Below the pieces are notes generated by a model that made no database searches, was not told where the DNA came from, and worked only from the letters and a program-made list of their open reading frames with translations. A DNA stretch of 64,000 nucleotides. It comes from Dichetophora obliterata (taxonomy: Eukaryota; Arthropoda; Insecta; Diptera; Sciomyzidae). The position numbers and the translations under genes are program-made. Below are positions 32,165-43,337 of this stretch, piece after piece; positions within the stretch are counted from its first letter, which is position 1; each line of letters begins with the position of its first letter. The DNA is taken from contig OY986437.1 in assembly GCA_963920525.1 (NCBI GenBank), positions 195,629,511 to 195,693,510 of the forward strand, written 5' to 3'.

Positions 32165-32794
32165 CATGGTAGAACTAGTGAAGGTATATGCATTTCAGAC
32201 TGCTCTCTTTTTCTCATAGCCAGAATTGTCAAACTCAAGCATTTTGCTATTCTTGCCTATTTTTGCTTTCTTACAGTCCACCCTAAACAAGTGCGCGTGC
32301 GTGGTTTAACTGTCAAAATCGGCTCATGCACATACATTTTGTATGAAGCCTACCGAAACACGTACCGGACTACCGCAACATGAATCGAATTTCCAATTTT
32401 GACAGTGCGTTCGGATGTGAAGTTGGCTGCATAAAACCAAAGTATTAGAACAAAGAGCAATTAGCTGCTTTTAATTAATTAATCTCAATTACAAATGGAA
32501 GTATTTGCTATATTAATAGATTTTTACACAATTCTAAAAGTTTCTTTAAGATTTTTAAACCATCAGACTGAGCTAGTTCGAGAGCAGCAGTTCTTTCCGC
32601 AGCGCACTTGTTTAGGTTAAGCGTAAAATAAAATTGCGTGGCGTTTGGGTACGCAGCGCAACGCGCACTTGTTTAGGGTGCACTGTTATGGCGTTCTCAT
32701 CGTTTTCAGACTTTGTATGAGCTGTCAACTTCGTTTTGACAGTTCCGGCAGTTTATCTCTCCGAAATACATCTACCTTCTCTAATTCTACTATA
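32165..32794. mobile_element. CATGGTAGAA-family hAT-type MITE, with nested insertion
   Basis: CATGGTAGAACTAGTGAAGG is matched in inversion at the right end (CCTTCTCTAATTCTACTATA). A perfect 8-bp duplication GTTTGGAT flanks it (32157-32164, 32795-32802). A TTA-flanked MITE (32274-32685) lies inside. Confidence 0.93.
32274..32685. mobile_element. Harbinger-type MITE with TTA target, 412 bp
   Basis: The ends CAGTCCACCCTAAACAAGTG and inverted CAGTGCACCCTAAACAAGTG are flanked by TTA (32271-32273, 32686-32688). Removing the insertion restores the host word GCTTTCTTATGGCGTTCTCAT, which resembles the equivalent place at 30858-30878 (inverted). A second copy of GCGCACTTGTTTAGG lies just inside the right end (32603). 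Confidence 0.9.
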
Positions 32795-32802
32795 GTTTGG
32801 AT

Positions 32803-33089
32803 GAAAAGAGAGAAACGTAATTTTTATTGCATTAGCTTTACAAACCACGGAATAAAGCAATTACCAAGCTGATAAAATAATGACTGACACATTTTCATTG
32901 CAATATTAAGAATTTCGAGGCTGTTTGAAAATTCGAATATTTTAAAAGGTTTTATGAATTTCATGTAGAGTGGTTTTGTGATTTCTTAATGTTTGAATGA
33001 AATTCTTCTATAATAAAATCTGTTAGTATACAACGTTAGTTAACGTATAAACCCGATACTAATAGCATTTAGATGGATTGTTGTTTTAG
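32803..33089. other. Spacer before the LINE
   Basis: No recognisable feature. It could include 5' UTR of the following LINE. A sequence resembling a splice acceptor (TTGTTTTAG at 33081-33089) directly precedes the open frame. Confidence 0.4.
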
Positions 33090-33800
33090 CAACAAGCACA
33101 ACAATTGCGCCAGAATTCTCTGCCTGAACAACAACTACAGCAACTAAAACCGCAGCATGATAATGAACAAGAGATAACTTTAGATAGAGTATTCAATGAA
33201 ATTGTTGCTCTTAGGTCTGATAACGCCCACATGTTTTCGTTGATTAACTCTTTGCAAAATGATAAACAACACTTGCTGCAAAGAGTAGATTACCTTCAAA
33301 GTGAAGTTAATTTTTCGCGCCAAAAGAGCAGGGAAAAATGCGTTGAGATAATTGGCATCCCAAATGTTGATAACAGCAATGCAATTGATTGCGCTCTTAA
33401 TGTTTTTGCTCAAGGAGTTGGGCAAAATGTTACAGTGGATCAAATCGATGACTGTTTCGTTAAAAAAATTAAAAATATTCATAATAATAAGCCGTCAACG
33501 AATATATTGGTAGTCAAATTTACTTCTGTAATTAGGAAAAAAGAAATGCTAAGAAATAAATTTAGAAATAGAAATAACCTAACTACTAAGATATTTGGTT
33601 GTCAGAAAAACTTAAAAATTTTTATTAATGATAGTTTGGATAGTGCTACGAGACATTTGTTTAAAGCGGCACTGAATTGCAAGAAAGATAAGGGTTTTAA
33701 ATATGTTTGGGTCAGAAATGGTAAAATCTTTATGCGCAAAAGGGATGGTGACAATTACATTATTATAAATAGCTATGAGGACCTGGAGTCCATAACCTGA
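33090..33800 (+). CDS. LINE ORF1: coiled coil plus FP-like domain
   Basis: ORF1 proteins of LINEs bind the element RNA and act as chaperones. This one begins with a Gln-rich stretch, then a coiled coil with leucine spacing (VFNEIVALRSDNAHMFSLIN, LLQRVDYLQSEVNFSRQ, about residues 35-80). The C-terminal part (ILVVKFTSVIRKKEMLRNKF, KNLKIFINDSLDSATRHLFK, GFKYVWVRNGKIFMRKRDGD) matches the baculovirus FP-like domain common in insect LINE ORF1 proteins. No ATG opens the frame upstream of 33240, so the true start may be lost. The stop at 33798-33800 lies 25 bases before the ORF2 ATG at 33825. The frame is intact from 33090. Confidence 0.78.
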   Translation, partial: QQAQQLRQNSLPEQQLQQLKPQHDNEQEITLDRVFNEIVALRSDNAHMFSLINSLQNDKQHLLQRVDYLQSEVNFSRQKSREKCVEIIGIPNVDNSNAIDCALNVFAQGVGQNVTVDQIDDCFVKKIKNIHNNKPSTNILVVKFTSVIRKKEMLRNKFRNRNNLTTKIFGCQKNLKIFINDSLDSATRHLFKAALNCKKDKGFKYVWVRNGKIFMRKRDGDNYIIINSYEDLESIT

Positions 33801-33824
33801 TCTTAATTACTTTTGTCTTTATTC

Positions 33825-36800
33825 ATGTCTAATACAGGTGTTAATAATGTAAATCTGTTCAACATCCCTTTTGCCAATTGCAACCATGTAAACTCTCAAG
33901 ACCTATGCTATAACCAAATATACTCTTCCAATTGCCTTGTTATCCATCAAAACATTAGAAATTTGCGTAAAAATTTTGATAATTTACTGTTGCATTTGGA
34001 ATCCTTCGCAAACAAGCCTATTTTTATATTTCTGTCTGAGATTTGGATTTATGATGAAGAAAAATTGCAATTTAATATACCAGGTTATAATTTTTTCGCC
34101 AACTGCAATAATAATTATGCGTCTGGTGGAGTGGCTGTGTTTATTCAATCCACAATAAAATCTGATTATGCTTGCTTTAATCTTAGAAGTTGTGATGTTT
34201 TAAAGGTTAGCTGTGATATAAACAATCTTAAATTGTCTTTTCTGTGTATTTACAGGTTTATTGATAGCACTATTTCATGTGATTTATTTTTCAATGAATT
34301 AAGTACCCTTCTTGATAATGAAAAGAATACAAGTTTAGTTTTGTTCGGTGATATAAACTTAAACATTCTTGATAGCTCTTCGTATGTTGACAGATATCTT
34401 TGCTTACTTGCTTTTAGCGGTTTAGAATCCTGCATCAATGAGCCAACGCGTTTAACACCTGTATCCAAAACTTGTATTGATCATATTTTTGTGCGTCTTC
34501 AAAATTGCAATAATTTGTCTCTTCAAAGTTCTGTCATTGACCTAGAGATTTCTGACCATTCTATGACGTGTCTAAGTTTTGGAAATGTGTTTCTTCAATA
34601 TGATTGCATAACAAACCCGCCTGTCGAACATTCAAAGACTGATTTTAATAAGTTAAATAATTCCCTCTGCTTTGAAAATTGGGATCATGTTTATAATGAA
34701 TGTGATCCTTCTAAAGCCTACAATATGTTTGTCAAAACACTTCTTATACATATTGATGGTTGTTCGACAATCATAAAGAAAAAATGTGATAGCATGAAAA
34801 GATTGAAGCCATGGATCTCAAATGAACTGCTGAAAAAAATTAAAACTAAAAATAATCTTTTTAAAAGAAAAAAGAGATACCCAAATGATGTACAAGTTCG
34901 CGATTCTTATAAATTCCTTTGTAAAGAGATTTCGAAAGAGGTCCTTCAATGCAAAAACAATTTTTACTGCAACGAATTTCAGAAGGTAAAAGGTGATATA
35001 AGAAAGGAATGGAAAATGGTAAATAATATTCTTAATAAAAGCAACAAAAATGAACGTCTAAATTCAGTGTCTAAAATCTGGTGATGTGGTTACTAATAAT
35101 CCTAAAATGTTAGCGGAACAATTTAATAAATACTTTACTTCTATAGGATTAGCAGTGGTTGCTGAAAATGCAATGTGTTCTAATCAGTGTAATTGTTTAT
35201 CTTTTGAACCTGGTCTATCTGAGAGCTTTTTTTATATACCAATTTCTTCCTTTGAATTATACAAAATTATAATGTCATTAAAAAACTCGAATTCTTCTAC
35301 ATCAAATAGTTGTTCAAGTAATTTTTTGAAAAAAATAGCATTCAACATTTGTGATGTATTAAGTCATTTATTTAACAAAAGTGTAGAAACTGGTATATTT
35401 CCTGAAAATATGATAACAGCGGAGGTAATTCCTTTGTATAAAAAAGGTGACCGCGCAAATATTAATAATTACAGACCAATCTCGCTGCTACCATCGTTTT
35501 CCAAGATTTTTGAAAAAGCAATGAAGATGCGAATCGTAGACTTTTTAGAAAAAAATAAACTTTTGAGTAAATTTCAATTTGGATTTAGGTCTGGGCTATC
35601 TACAGAAGATGCACTTATGAATTTCTGCACTAATGTGTGCTCTGCACTAAATGACAAAAAAAAACTTCGACTCTTTTTGTTGATATCACAAAAGCTTTTG
35701 ACACAGTTGACCATAAGATTTTGTTAGATAAATTATTGCGATATGGATTCAGAGGTTCAATTCATAGTTGGCTTAGTTCATATTTATTTAATAGACAACA
35801 AAAAGTAAATATCGACAACCACTTAAGCTCTCCTTTACAATCTACTTTAGGTGTCCCTCAGGGATCAGTGCTTGGACCGATTCTTTTCCTTATTTTCATA
35901 AATTCATTGTTTTCTCAAAACTTTAAAAGTAGTATAAATGCCTTTGCTGACGATATGGCTTGTACTTTTTCCAGTGACTGTCCATTAAATCTTTCTGCGG
36001 ATATTAATCATGACCTGGAAGTTTTAAGTCATTGGTTCAAAATCCATAGAATGGTACTCCGTGATAAAACAAGAATTATGTATTTCAATGTTTTAGGAAA
36101 AGATTTAGACTTCGGGCCGCTTCACTTTCACGGTGGTAAATGTGAAAAGTATTTGTACTGTAAAAATGTTTGTTTAGCTTCGTTGTGCTCACAAACTTAC
36201 TGTGATGATCGAGTTTGCTCCCCTAAATGTTTTCCCATTGAATGTGTAATGTCCTTTAAGTACCTTGGGTTGCTACTTGACAATAAGATGAGTTGGTCTG
36301 ACCATACACAAGCGCTAAAGAAATACCTCATGGCTGCGGTTAGAAATTTATACCTTTTAAAATCTTTTTGCTGTCTTAAACTTTTAAAGTGCATTTATTA
36401 TGGTATTTTCCATTCAAAGTTAGAGTACGGATTAGCTTGCTGGGGTGGTACTAATAAAAATAAAATAAATCCACTGTTAATATCGCAAAAACATGCCATT
36501 CGCCTTATTTGCAATAAACGTCACCGTGACAGCAGTCTGGGACTGTTTAAAGAACTAAACATTTTGCCACTAAAACATTTGTACTATTTTAAAGTTTTAA
36601 AAGTATTTTTTTTTTTAAATCTGGCTATCTGGAAAGTCGATATTCTATTAATTACAATTTAAGAGTAAATAATAAAATTTTGCAACGATACCACAGCATT
36701 CACTTCAATTATTTCTTAATTTTTACACTGCAGTTGCTCCTAGACTATTTAACAGCTTGCCTGATTGCATAAGATGCATCCGTAATAAATTCAAGTTTCT

Positions 36801-36873
36801 CAACAATGTAAAAATGTGGCTTATGAATCTTAACTATAATGTTATAAATGTTCTACTAAGTATTGTTATTTAA
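33825..36873 (+). pseudogene. LINE ORF2: endonuclease and reverse transcriptase, frameshifted
   Basis: ORF2 would nick the target and reverse transcribe the element RNA. The first frame (MSNTGVNNVNLFNIPFANCN) holds an AP-endonuclease-like domain: CLVIHQNIRNLRKNF, IFLSEIWI, GGVAVFI, LVLFGDINLN, CIDHIFVRL and EISDHSMTCL. A frameshift near 35076 leads to the RT domain (EVIPLYKKGDRANINNYRPI, KFQFGFRSGLSTEDAL). A second near 35670 restores FVDITKAFDTVDHKIL, then STLGVPQGSVLGPILFLIFI and the catalytic NAFADDMACTF. A third near 36620 restores the C-terminal end NYNLRVNNKILQRYHSIHF through a stop at 36871-36873. Active-site residues survive but at least three frameshifts disable the copy. A Cys-rich insert (KYLYCKNVCLASLCSQTYCD) between RT and C terminus is unusual. 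Confidence 0.88.
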
Positions 36874-37147
36874 TGTAATTATATTCAGTTTTTGCTTTGA
36901 GTTTCTTTTCTATCATTGGTAATAATCGTTTTTGAGTTTTTGAGTCTTTATTGATTTTTGCATTTATTTATATTTTTTGATTTCCTGCATATTTCTTAGC
37001 ATTTCTTTAAATCATCATATATTTTTATATTTTTTGTATTTAAATTTTCTAATATATTTAAGTTGTTTTTATTCATTTAAAACTTAAGATACCTTATTGT
37101 TACTACATGTATTTTTAATATCGATTGTAATTAAAATATTTATTGAT

Positions 37148-37187
37148 ACTGCTATCGCCTCTAGTTCCTTGGTGAACTATAGATAGC
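37148..37187 (+). promoter_or_regulatory. 3' UTR hairpin of the LINE
   Basis: ACTGCTATC and GATAGCAGT form a 9-bp stem around a loop of about 20 bases that can itself pair partly (CTAGTTC/GAACTATAG). Stem-loops near LINE 3' ends are often recognised by the element's own reverse transcriptase; that role here is inferred. Confidence 0.5.
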
Positions 37188-37711
37188 AGTTCTTTTTCAT
37201 TTAAATTTGTAACTTTTATGTGAACTTGCGATTGTTAATTATTATATAAAATTGTAAATGAAAAAGAAAAAATAAAAATTTAAAAAAAAAAAAACCTTCA
37301 TGATTGTTTGTACTGTAATAATATTTTACAAACCCAACTTCACCAAAATATGTGTACCAATACTAATACCAAAAAAGTTATAAATAGGAATTTATTTTGA
37401 CAACCTTATCGTATTCTGTTTGTATATTACATGCAATATGTAATATATTTCAAAATTTAAATATTTTTATCTTGTTTTTATATTGAACATAATTTTCTTA
37501 AATTGGGTGTGCAAAAGTGGGTGTGTTTGAGTAAAGCTGGATGACTTAGATAAGAAAGTTTTTAACTTAAAATAGTAAAAATAATCAAGTTCTAAGCAAA
37601 ATAGTTGAAATTAATCTTAAAGGACTTTGACCGAGCTTCTTATGATGACTTGTGTTGTGTGTGTGTTTTTAAATGTGTGTGTAATTAAATGTGTGATTTG
37701 CATGGCATTAT

Positions 37712-37860
37712 AGGTCTGTCTCCGTATTCGATTCAAGTAACTTGAAGTTGCTTGAAAGCGTTATTTTACAAATTTTTGAAGCTCGAGAGTGAAGAATAAC
37801 ATGCAAAATGTCACTCTCTATTCTATTAAAATTACTTGAAGTTAGTACGAAAACAGACCT
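37712..37860. mobile_element. Small MITE in the left arm, about 149 bp
   Basis: AGGTCTGTCTCCGTATTCGA is matched in inversion by AGGTCTGTTTTCGTACTAAC. TTAT flanks both sides. The right arm lacks it: 39721-39730 reads straight through (CATTATCAC in inversion), giving an empty-site comparison within the window. Confidence 0.75.
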
Positions 37861-38122
37861 TTTATCTGCAGAGAGATGACAGCCGTACAGAAAAATATTT
37901 TAAATATCACGTTTTTGGATCGAATAATCTGTAAGGAAATTACTTATTTCGCCAAATGGATTATTTAAAAATCATTTTTTCAAAAAAAACAAAAGCTTAA
38001 CTTAGCTTTAATTTTTAAAGAATAAAAACTACTGAAATACAGATTCGATGAAAAACATGTAGCTACTACATGTGATGAAAAAAATTGATGAAACCAGAAA
38101 ATATTCTAATCTGAAGTTGTTG

Positions 38123-38924
38123 TAAGGTCCCTTCGCCAAATAAGGCCCGATTTCTAATACGCACATTTATTGCATTCCCTGCAAAATGATTTTTTGCACG
38201 TTTAAACATGTTCATATCTGCATCACGATGCAAAAAAATTACTTCGATTGCGCATCTGTGAAGCGAGTGACAGTCAAACGAAGTCAGCGGTAGCGTCAAC
38301 AACGTGGTTGATGTAATATTGTGCTCGCAGTTAAAGTCCGTTATTCTACGAATTAACTATTGCCTATGTCCAGCTTTGAATTAAAAATCAAGAGAGGTAT
38401 TTTAACAAAAAACAAAAAGGTTAATTGATCAAATCTAACTGTGGTGTATTCCGAGAAAAACTTGATTAATGAAATGATATTGAGAGCGCCTAAAAAGGCC
38501 CAACAAATTTTTTCTTTCCGGCTATCTTTTTCCGATCTCGAATTATTTCCGAAGTATTTTTTCGAAAAAGTTTTTATAAAAAAAAGCTATGAATATCATT
38601 TATGTTTAGTATCAATGTAAACCAACACTTGTAATAACAATATGTGTTCTTATTTTATTATTTTCTGACTGTTTTGTTATGTTTCTAAACCATTATAGAT
38701 TGGGCCTTATTTAGACATGGTGGTCCTAATATGGCAAAAATCAGACCTTTTTAAAACCTTCTGAGCTGGATATATTTTTTACTTTTTCATGCTTTATTTT
38801 TATGTTTTTGAAAAAAGAATTGAATAAACAAAAATACAAAATTTCAAAAATAAGTTTAAAAAACCCGTTTCTCTTCTGTCTGGTAAAAACCGTTAGGTTG
38901 GCCTTATTTGGGTAACTTACCTTA
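38123..38924. mobile_element. Element with TAAGGT...AAATAAGGCC ends
   Basis: TAAGGTCCCTTCGCCAAATA and inverted TAAGGTAAGTTACCCAAATA share the inner word AAATAAGGCC. A third inverted copy of that word lies at 38701-38710. No coding region. Boundaries are tentative. Confidence 0.55.
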
Positions 38925-38976
38925 TACAAAGTATTCAATATTTTTTTGTCTATTAAATAAACAACTTACACATTTA

Positions 38977-39397
38977 GGGGTATTCATGATGTGGTGTATT
39001 TGTGATAAATTATTACAAATTTTAAAATATTTACAAATTATTGTGAACGAACCTTCAACAAAGTCTAGTGTTTTTAAAATCAGCTGATTTTGTTATGTAC
39101 TTTTGTTTGGAAATATTAATTGAAATCATGAAGAAAATCATTAAAAAAATGAAACAAAAAACGAAACTGTATTAATTTTTTTAAATAAACTTACAACGCA
39201 GCCGATAGCTTCCTCTATGTTAAGTTTACTTTTGCTATCAGCTGATCACATACTCAAAGAAATTTACAAAGAATACAGTAGGGTTTCATCGTTGTATTTT
39301 TTCGCAGTGTTGCATTTAAAACACTCCACAATTTGTTTTTATAATTTTACAACATTTACTACAATACTGGGCAAATACACCGCATCGTGAATACCCC
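38977..39397. mobile_element. MITE with GGGGTATTCA ends, 421 bp
   Basis: GGGGTATTCATGATGTGGTG is matched in inversion at the right end (CACCGCATCGTGAATACCCC). TA flanks both ends (38975-38976, 39398-39399). It shares only the terminal decamer with the MITEs at 15508 and 61771. Confidence 0.85.
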
Positions 39398-40837
39398 TAG
39401 TATATATTACTGTATTTAATACATATTGAATACATACAGTGCCTTACTAATAGTCGATTTAATTTAGTGTGAGGATTTCTGACCTTATTGCTATAGAATT
39501 TGTTGTCAAAAAGCTTACACTAACTTTAGAGTCGACATTAAAATGAATATTGGTAAGGTCCATAGTGTTGTTCAGAAGATATCCGTAGTCGTATTTGTCT
39601 TTGAATAAATGATCTTTGAATAATCTGTTTGATGAAATAACTAATTGCCTTACTAATTTAATTCGATCTAAAAATGTGATATAGAAAATTTTTTCTATAC
39701 GGCTGTCATCTCTCTGTAGTGATAATGCCATGTAAATCACACATTTAATTACAAACACATTTAATAACACACACACACACACAACACTAATCATCATAAC
39801 CCACCCGGCTCAAAGTTCGATTTCGATATCGAAAACTGTAAATTTCTCGAAGAATTGGCGAAGAAAACTATCGTAGCCGAACTCGCAAAAGATTCGAAAA
39901 TAATCCATTTGGCGTTCTTAACGGACAGTTCGAAAACGAGAGATCGTTTTTGTATCGAAAAAGAAGTCGTTTACGATTTCGTAAGCGAAAAATTTTTAGT
40001 GCAATTTACGAAGGAAATTATCGTATTTTTACTCTTTTGCAATTTGAATACGATCCGTTTGGCGCTCTTATTATTCATTCGAAAACGTTTCGTTTATGAA
40101 ACAAAAAAGAAGCCATTTTCGATTCCGTAAACGAATTAATTTATTTTAAATTTATTAAGAAATTATTCTATTTTATTCTGATTCATCCTTTTTTTTAATT
40201 AATTTAAAGATTTCAGTTTTTATTTTGAACAAAGTCGTTTGTGTTCGTTTCCATGTCTGTTATGTCCTCTCTAATGTTGCGGATGTTAACCTCGTCCATG
40301 TATTCTGCCGCAGGAGCTGCATTCTGGATCATCCAGAATAACTGCTGAGCATGCTGCTGTAGGCTTCAACATATTTGTAGGAGGCACGCTTTTCAGGCTG
40401 GATTGTTATTGCAGGCTCCAATCCATGATTCAATTATTATAAGGTTATTCGTATTTCTGACGTTTTCTCAAATTGGTATGCTTATTTGAAAATGAGAGCA
40501 GAATAATAGCATGAGAGAAATGTCATTAGAGCAAAAAATGTTCACGGTTGCATTAATATCTTACTATTTGGTACAAATTTGACTACAATAAATTTTTCAC
40601 TAGTACTTTTAATACTCCGATTTTTTAGTGCATCAAAAACTTACTAAAATAATTTTTTTGACTTAACTTGATTGAAAATTCATATAATTAATGTATAAGA
40701 AATAAAAATACTAAAATAGAATTTATATTTTTCTTTTATTTTAATAATATTAATTAATATTCATAATATTACTAAATATTTAAAGTGAGTACTGCTGAAA
40801 TCAAAGTGTCAATTAAGCCAACTGCTTCAAGCAAATA

Positions 40838-41897
40838 TAACAAGATAGGAAACTTCTGTGGGGAACCCGAAATGTGGTGAAGTAAGACACACGTACGAGA
40901 AAAATTCGTTCACCACGAATTTCTTAACACTTAGCTGAATATGTTTTAGCTAAACTGTCAGGTGAATAAGTCATTTGCTAATTATGGTACTTAGTTATTC
41001 AAATACGTTTGTTATTGATTGGCTTCAAAATGAAAATAAAAATTTGTAAAGTGCTTTACATCATGCTAAATAACATTCTATACATAAAAAAAAACACACT
41101 ATTTCCTTCCGAAAAGTACAAAACTAGTAATATCGCGACGACCAAATCAAAATATTTGAATAAATGCTTTTTTATTTTTTAATTTTATATTTCTCTCTTT
41201 GTTCAAAAATTTTTTTAATTTTAGTTGCTCACACTTCATTATTAAATTTTAAATTTACATTTTAAAATTTATTTTAATAACTTTGTATTACATTCATTAT
41301 GAAATCATAATTTTTTTCAATAGTTTTTCCATGATTTTTTTTAAGCAATTTTTTTAAATTATTAAATTCGGATAAAAAATAACTACAATGTTAAGTAGTT
41401 TTTCAAGTATTTTTCCTTTTTATTTATTAAAAATTTCATTTAAATAGCCATGATTTTTTTATAATTTTTTTCAATTTCCTTATTTTAATATTTACAGAAA
41501 TGCATTTATATATATTGTATATGTATACCTACATTCATACAATATTTTATAGTAATGCATATATAAGATTATATAAGTGGCAATGACTTCAAAGTGTGAA
41601 ACAAAGCGGTTTGAGTAAAAGAAAATTTTTCAAAAATGTTGACAAATTCAACAACTGAAGAAACTGCCAAACTTTAAAAGCATATATAAAACAAAATAAA
41701 GGGACTTAATAATCAGTAACTTAAGTATTAATATATTAAAAAACAGATAATATACTTATATTCAGGGGTTGCAAAATTATTTCTTCGCGAGCATGCAGCC
41801 GATGTAGAACAAGAGTGAAGATCAGGCTGATTTTTTTATGCACAAATACATGCAAACATTTTTTATGGTTATGTTTTCTAAGTTTCCTATCTTGTTA
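40838..41897. repeat. AT-rich inverted-repeat element inside P
   Basis: TAACAAGATAGGAAACTT at 40838 is perfectly inverted at 41880-41897. The interior is AT-rich without coding signal. Target bases are unclear. Confidence 0.65.
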
Positions 41898-42098
41898 TTT
41901 TTGGCTTCGAGTCTTCAGTCATCCTTAACTCCCGACACAGTTCCTTGATTTTCATGTCCATTTGCTGTTACCAAGCACTGCTTACATTACTAGCTGAATT
42001 TCAGACGTGTCGCTGTATCTTCGGAGTCGCAAATTTTCAAAACCACGCACGAGCCGATATTGGAAATTGTTGTAGCTGTTTATGATGTGGTTGTTAAT

Positions 42099-42259
42099 GG
42101 CCGCATTCTAGCCGAAAAAGTGCTCAAGAACTGTTCCACAACTTTCGGGCTGAATGGTATGCTCTCACAGAACATGTTCCTTGAGATGTCACAATTTATA
42201 TAGCGAAAATATTTTATGCTACTTCGCTACTTGAGCACTTTTTCGGCTAGAATGCGGCC
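42099..42259. mobile_element. MITE with GGCCGCATTC ends, 161 bp
   Basis: GGCCGCATTCTAGCCGAAAA and its perfect inverse TTTTCGGCTAGAATGCGGCC form the ends (30 bp of symmetry). AAT flanks both ends (42096-42098, 42260-42262), a 3-bp target like PIF/Harbinger MITEs. Confidence 0.9.
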
Positions 42260-42335
42260 AATGTTGTTAGAATTATTTTTATTATTGCTTGTGTGATATT
42301 TTTATTTCGGTGATGGTGATGATGATTATGATGAT

Positions 42336-42425
42336 GATGATGGTGTTGTTGATGAAGGTGTTGTTGATGATGGTGTTGTTGATGATGGTGTTGTTGATGA
42401 TGGTGTTGTTGATGATGATGTTGAA
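42336..42425. repeat. Six 15-bp tandem repeats
   Basis: Units of GATGATGGTGTTGTT start at 42336, 42351, 42366, 42381, 42396 and 42411, the last one diverged. The apparent His/Gln-rich and Met/Val-rich frames on either strand are translations of this repeat, not genes. GATGATG tracts recur near 42860-42870 and 42984-43000. Confidence 0.92.
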
Positions 42426-43337
42426 GTGGAAGAATTTTAAGCAGATTTCTTGGAGTGATTCGCTGCCGGAGCACTACGATTATCATAAAATTTAATAAAT
42501 ATCAAATTTAAAATATATCGAAAGAATTTACCATGTTTATATTTGAAGTTTTGAGTTTGCGTCATTTTTAAACTTATTGTTGTTATCGGAGGAAACTGAA
42601 CTGTTGCCGCCTCCACCTTTGCTCTTATATTTGTCCATGCTGCGGCTATTTTTATTGTTGTCACCTTTGTGTCCATTGGCTGTTGCTGCAAAAGAGAGCC
42701 ATTAAGGTAAATACAAAACATTGATATCTAAGATCTTCACAAAATATTAAAAATGTCGTTTGTTGATAGAGCCTTCATCAGAAGCATGTAAAAAATACTT
42801 TAAAATCAACTCACAATTCAGAACTCTCAACTCTGATTGTATTCTGAATTATAGGAGTTATGATGATGATGATGAGCGCTATTACTGATGCTGCTTGAAG
42901 CGGTATACGTCGCTGAAGACGATTGTTGATTGCTGTTGTTGTAATGATGTCCATGCTGCTGTTATTGGTCTGCTGATTATTACTATGACGACGATGATGG
43001 TGATGATTTAAATAAATACGCTAAAATAAATAATAAATTATGTTGATTATAATATGCATTATCGATTTTTTTATTATTGTTTAACAAATTTTGACACTGA
43101 ACTGAGTATGAAATTGTGGTTGTAAACAGAAAAATTTATGTGATTGTGTTGGCGTTTAGGTTACCTATTTCTTGTAGGGAACTTGAGTGATGTTATAGTG
43201 CAATTTTTATTAACTTCTTGTTTCCTACAATTCTTTGCTTAATTTTTTGTTGAATAATCCTCTTGTTAAGATTGCGTATTCGAAAGTTTATACGGCACTT
43301 AAAAAACATTTTGACAATGCTTTCCGATAGCTGAACG

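Larger units (their letters stand above)
33090..37294 (+). mobile_element. LINE (CR1/L2/Daphne-like group), decayed
   Basis: It contains an ORF1 with coiled coil and FP-like domain, an endonuclease-reverse transcriptase ORF2 broken by frameshifts, a 3' UTR of about 420 bp with a hairpin at 37148-37187, and an A-rich tail ending at 37294. The 5' end is uncertain: the open frame starts directly after a stop at 33087-33089, so it may be 5'-truncated. No clear target duplication. Confidence 0.85.

Noticed and set aside
42247..42495. His/Gln-rich and Met-rich open frames on opposite strands
   Set aside because: Both are translations of the 15-bp tandem repeat GATGATGGTGTTGTT; no independent sign of coding.
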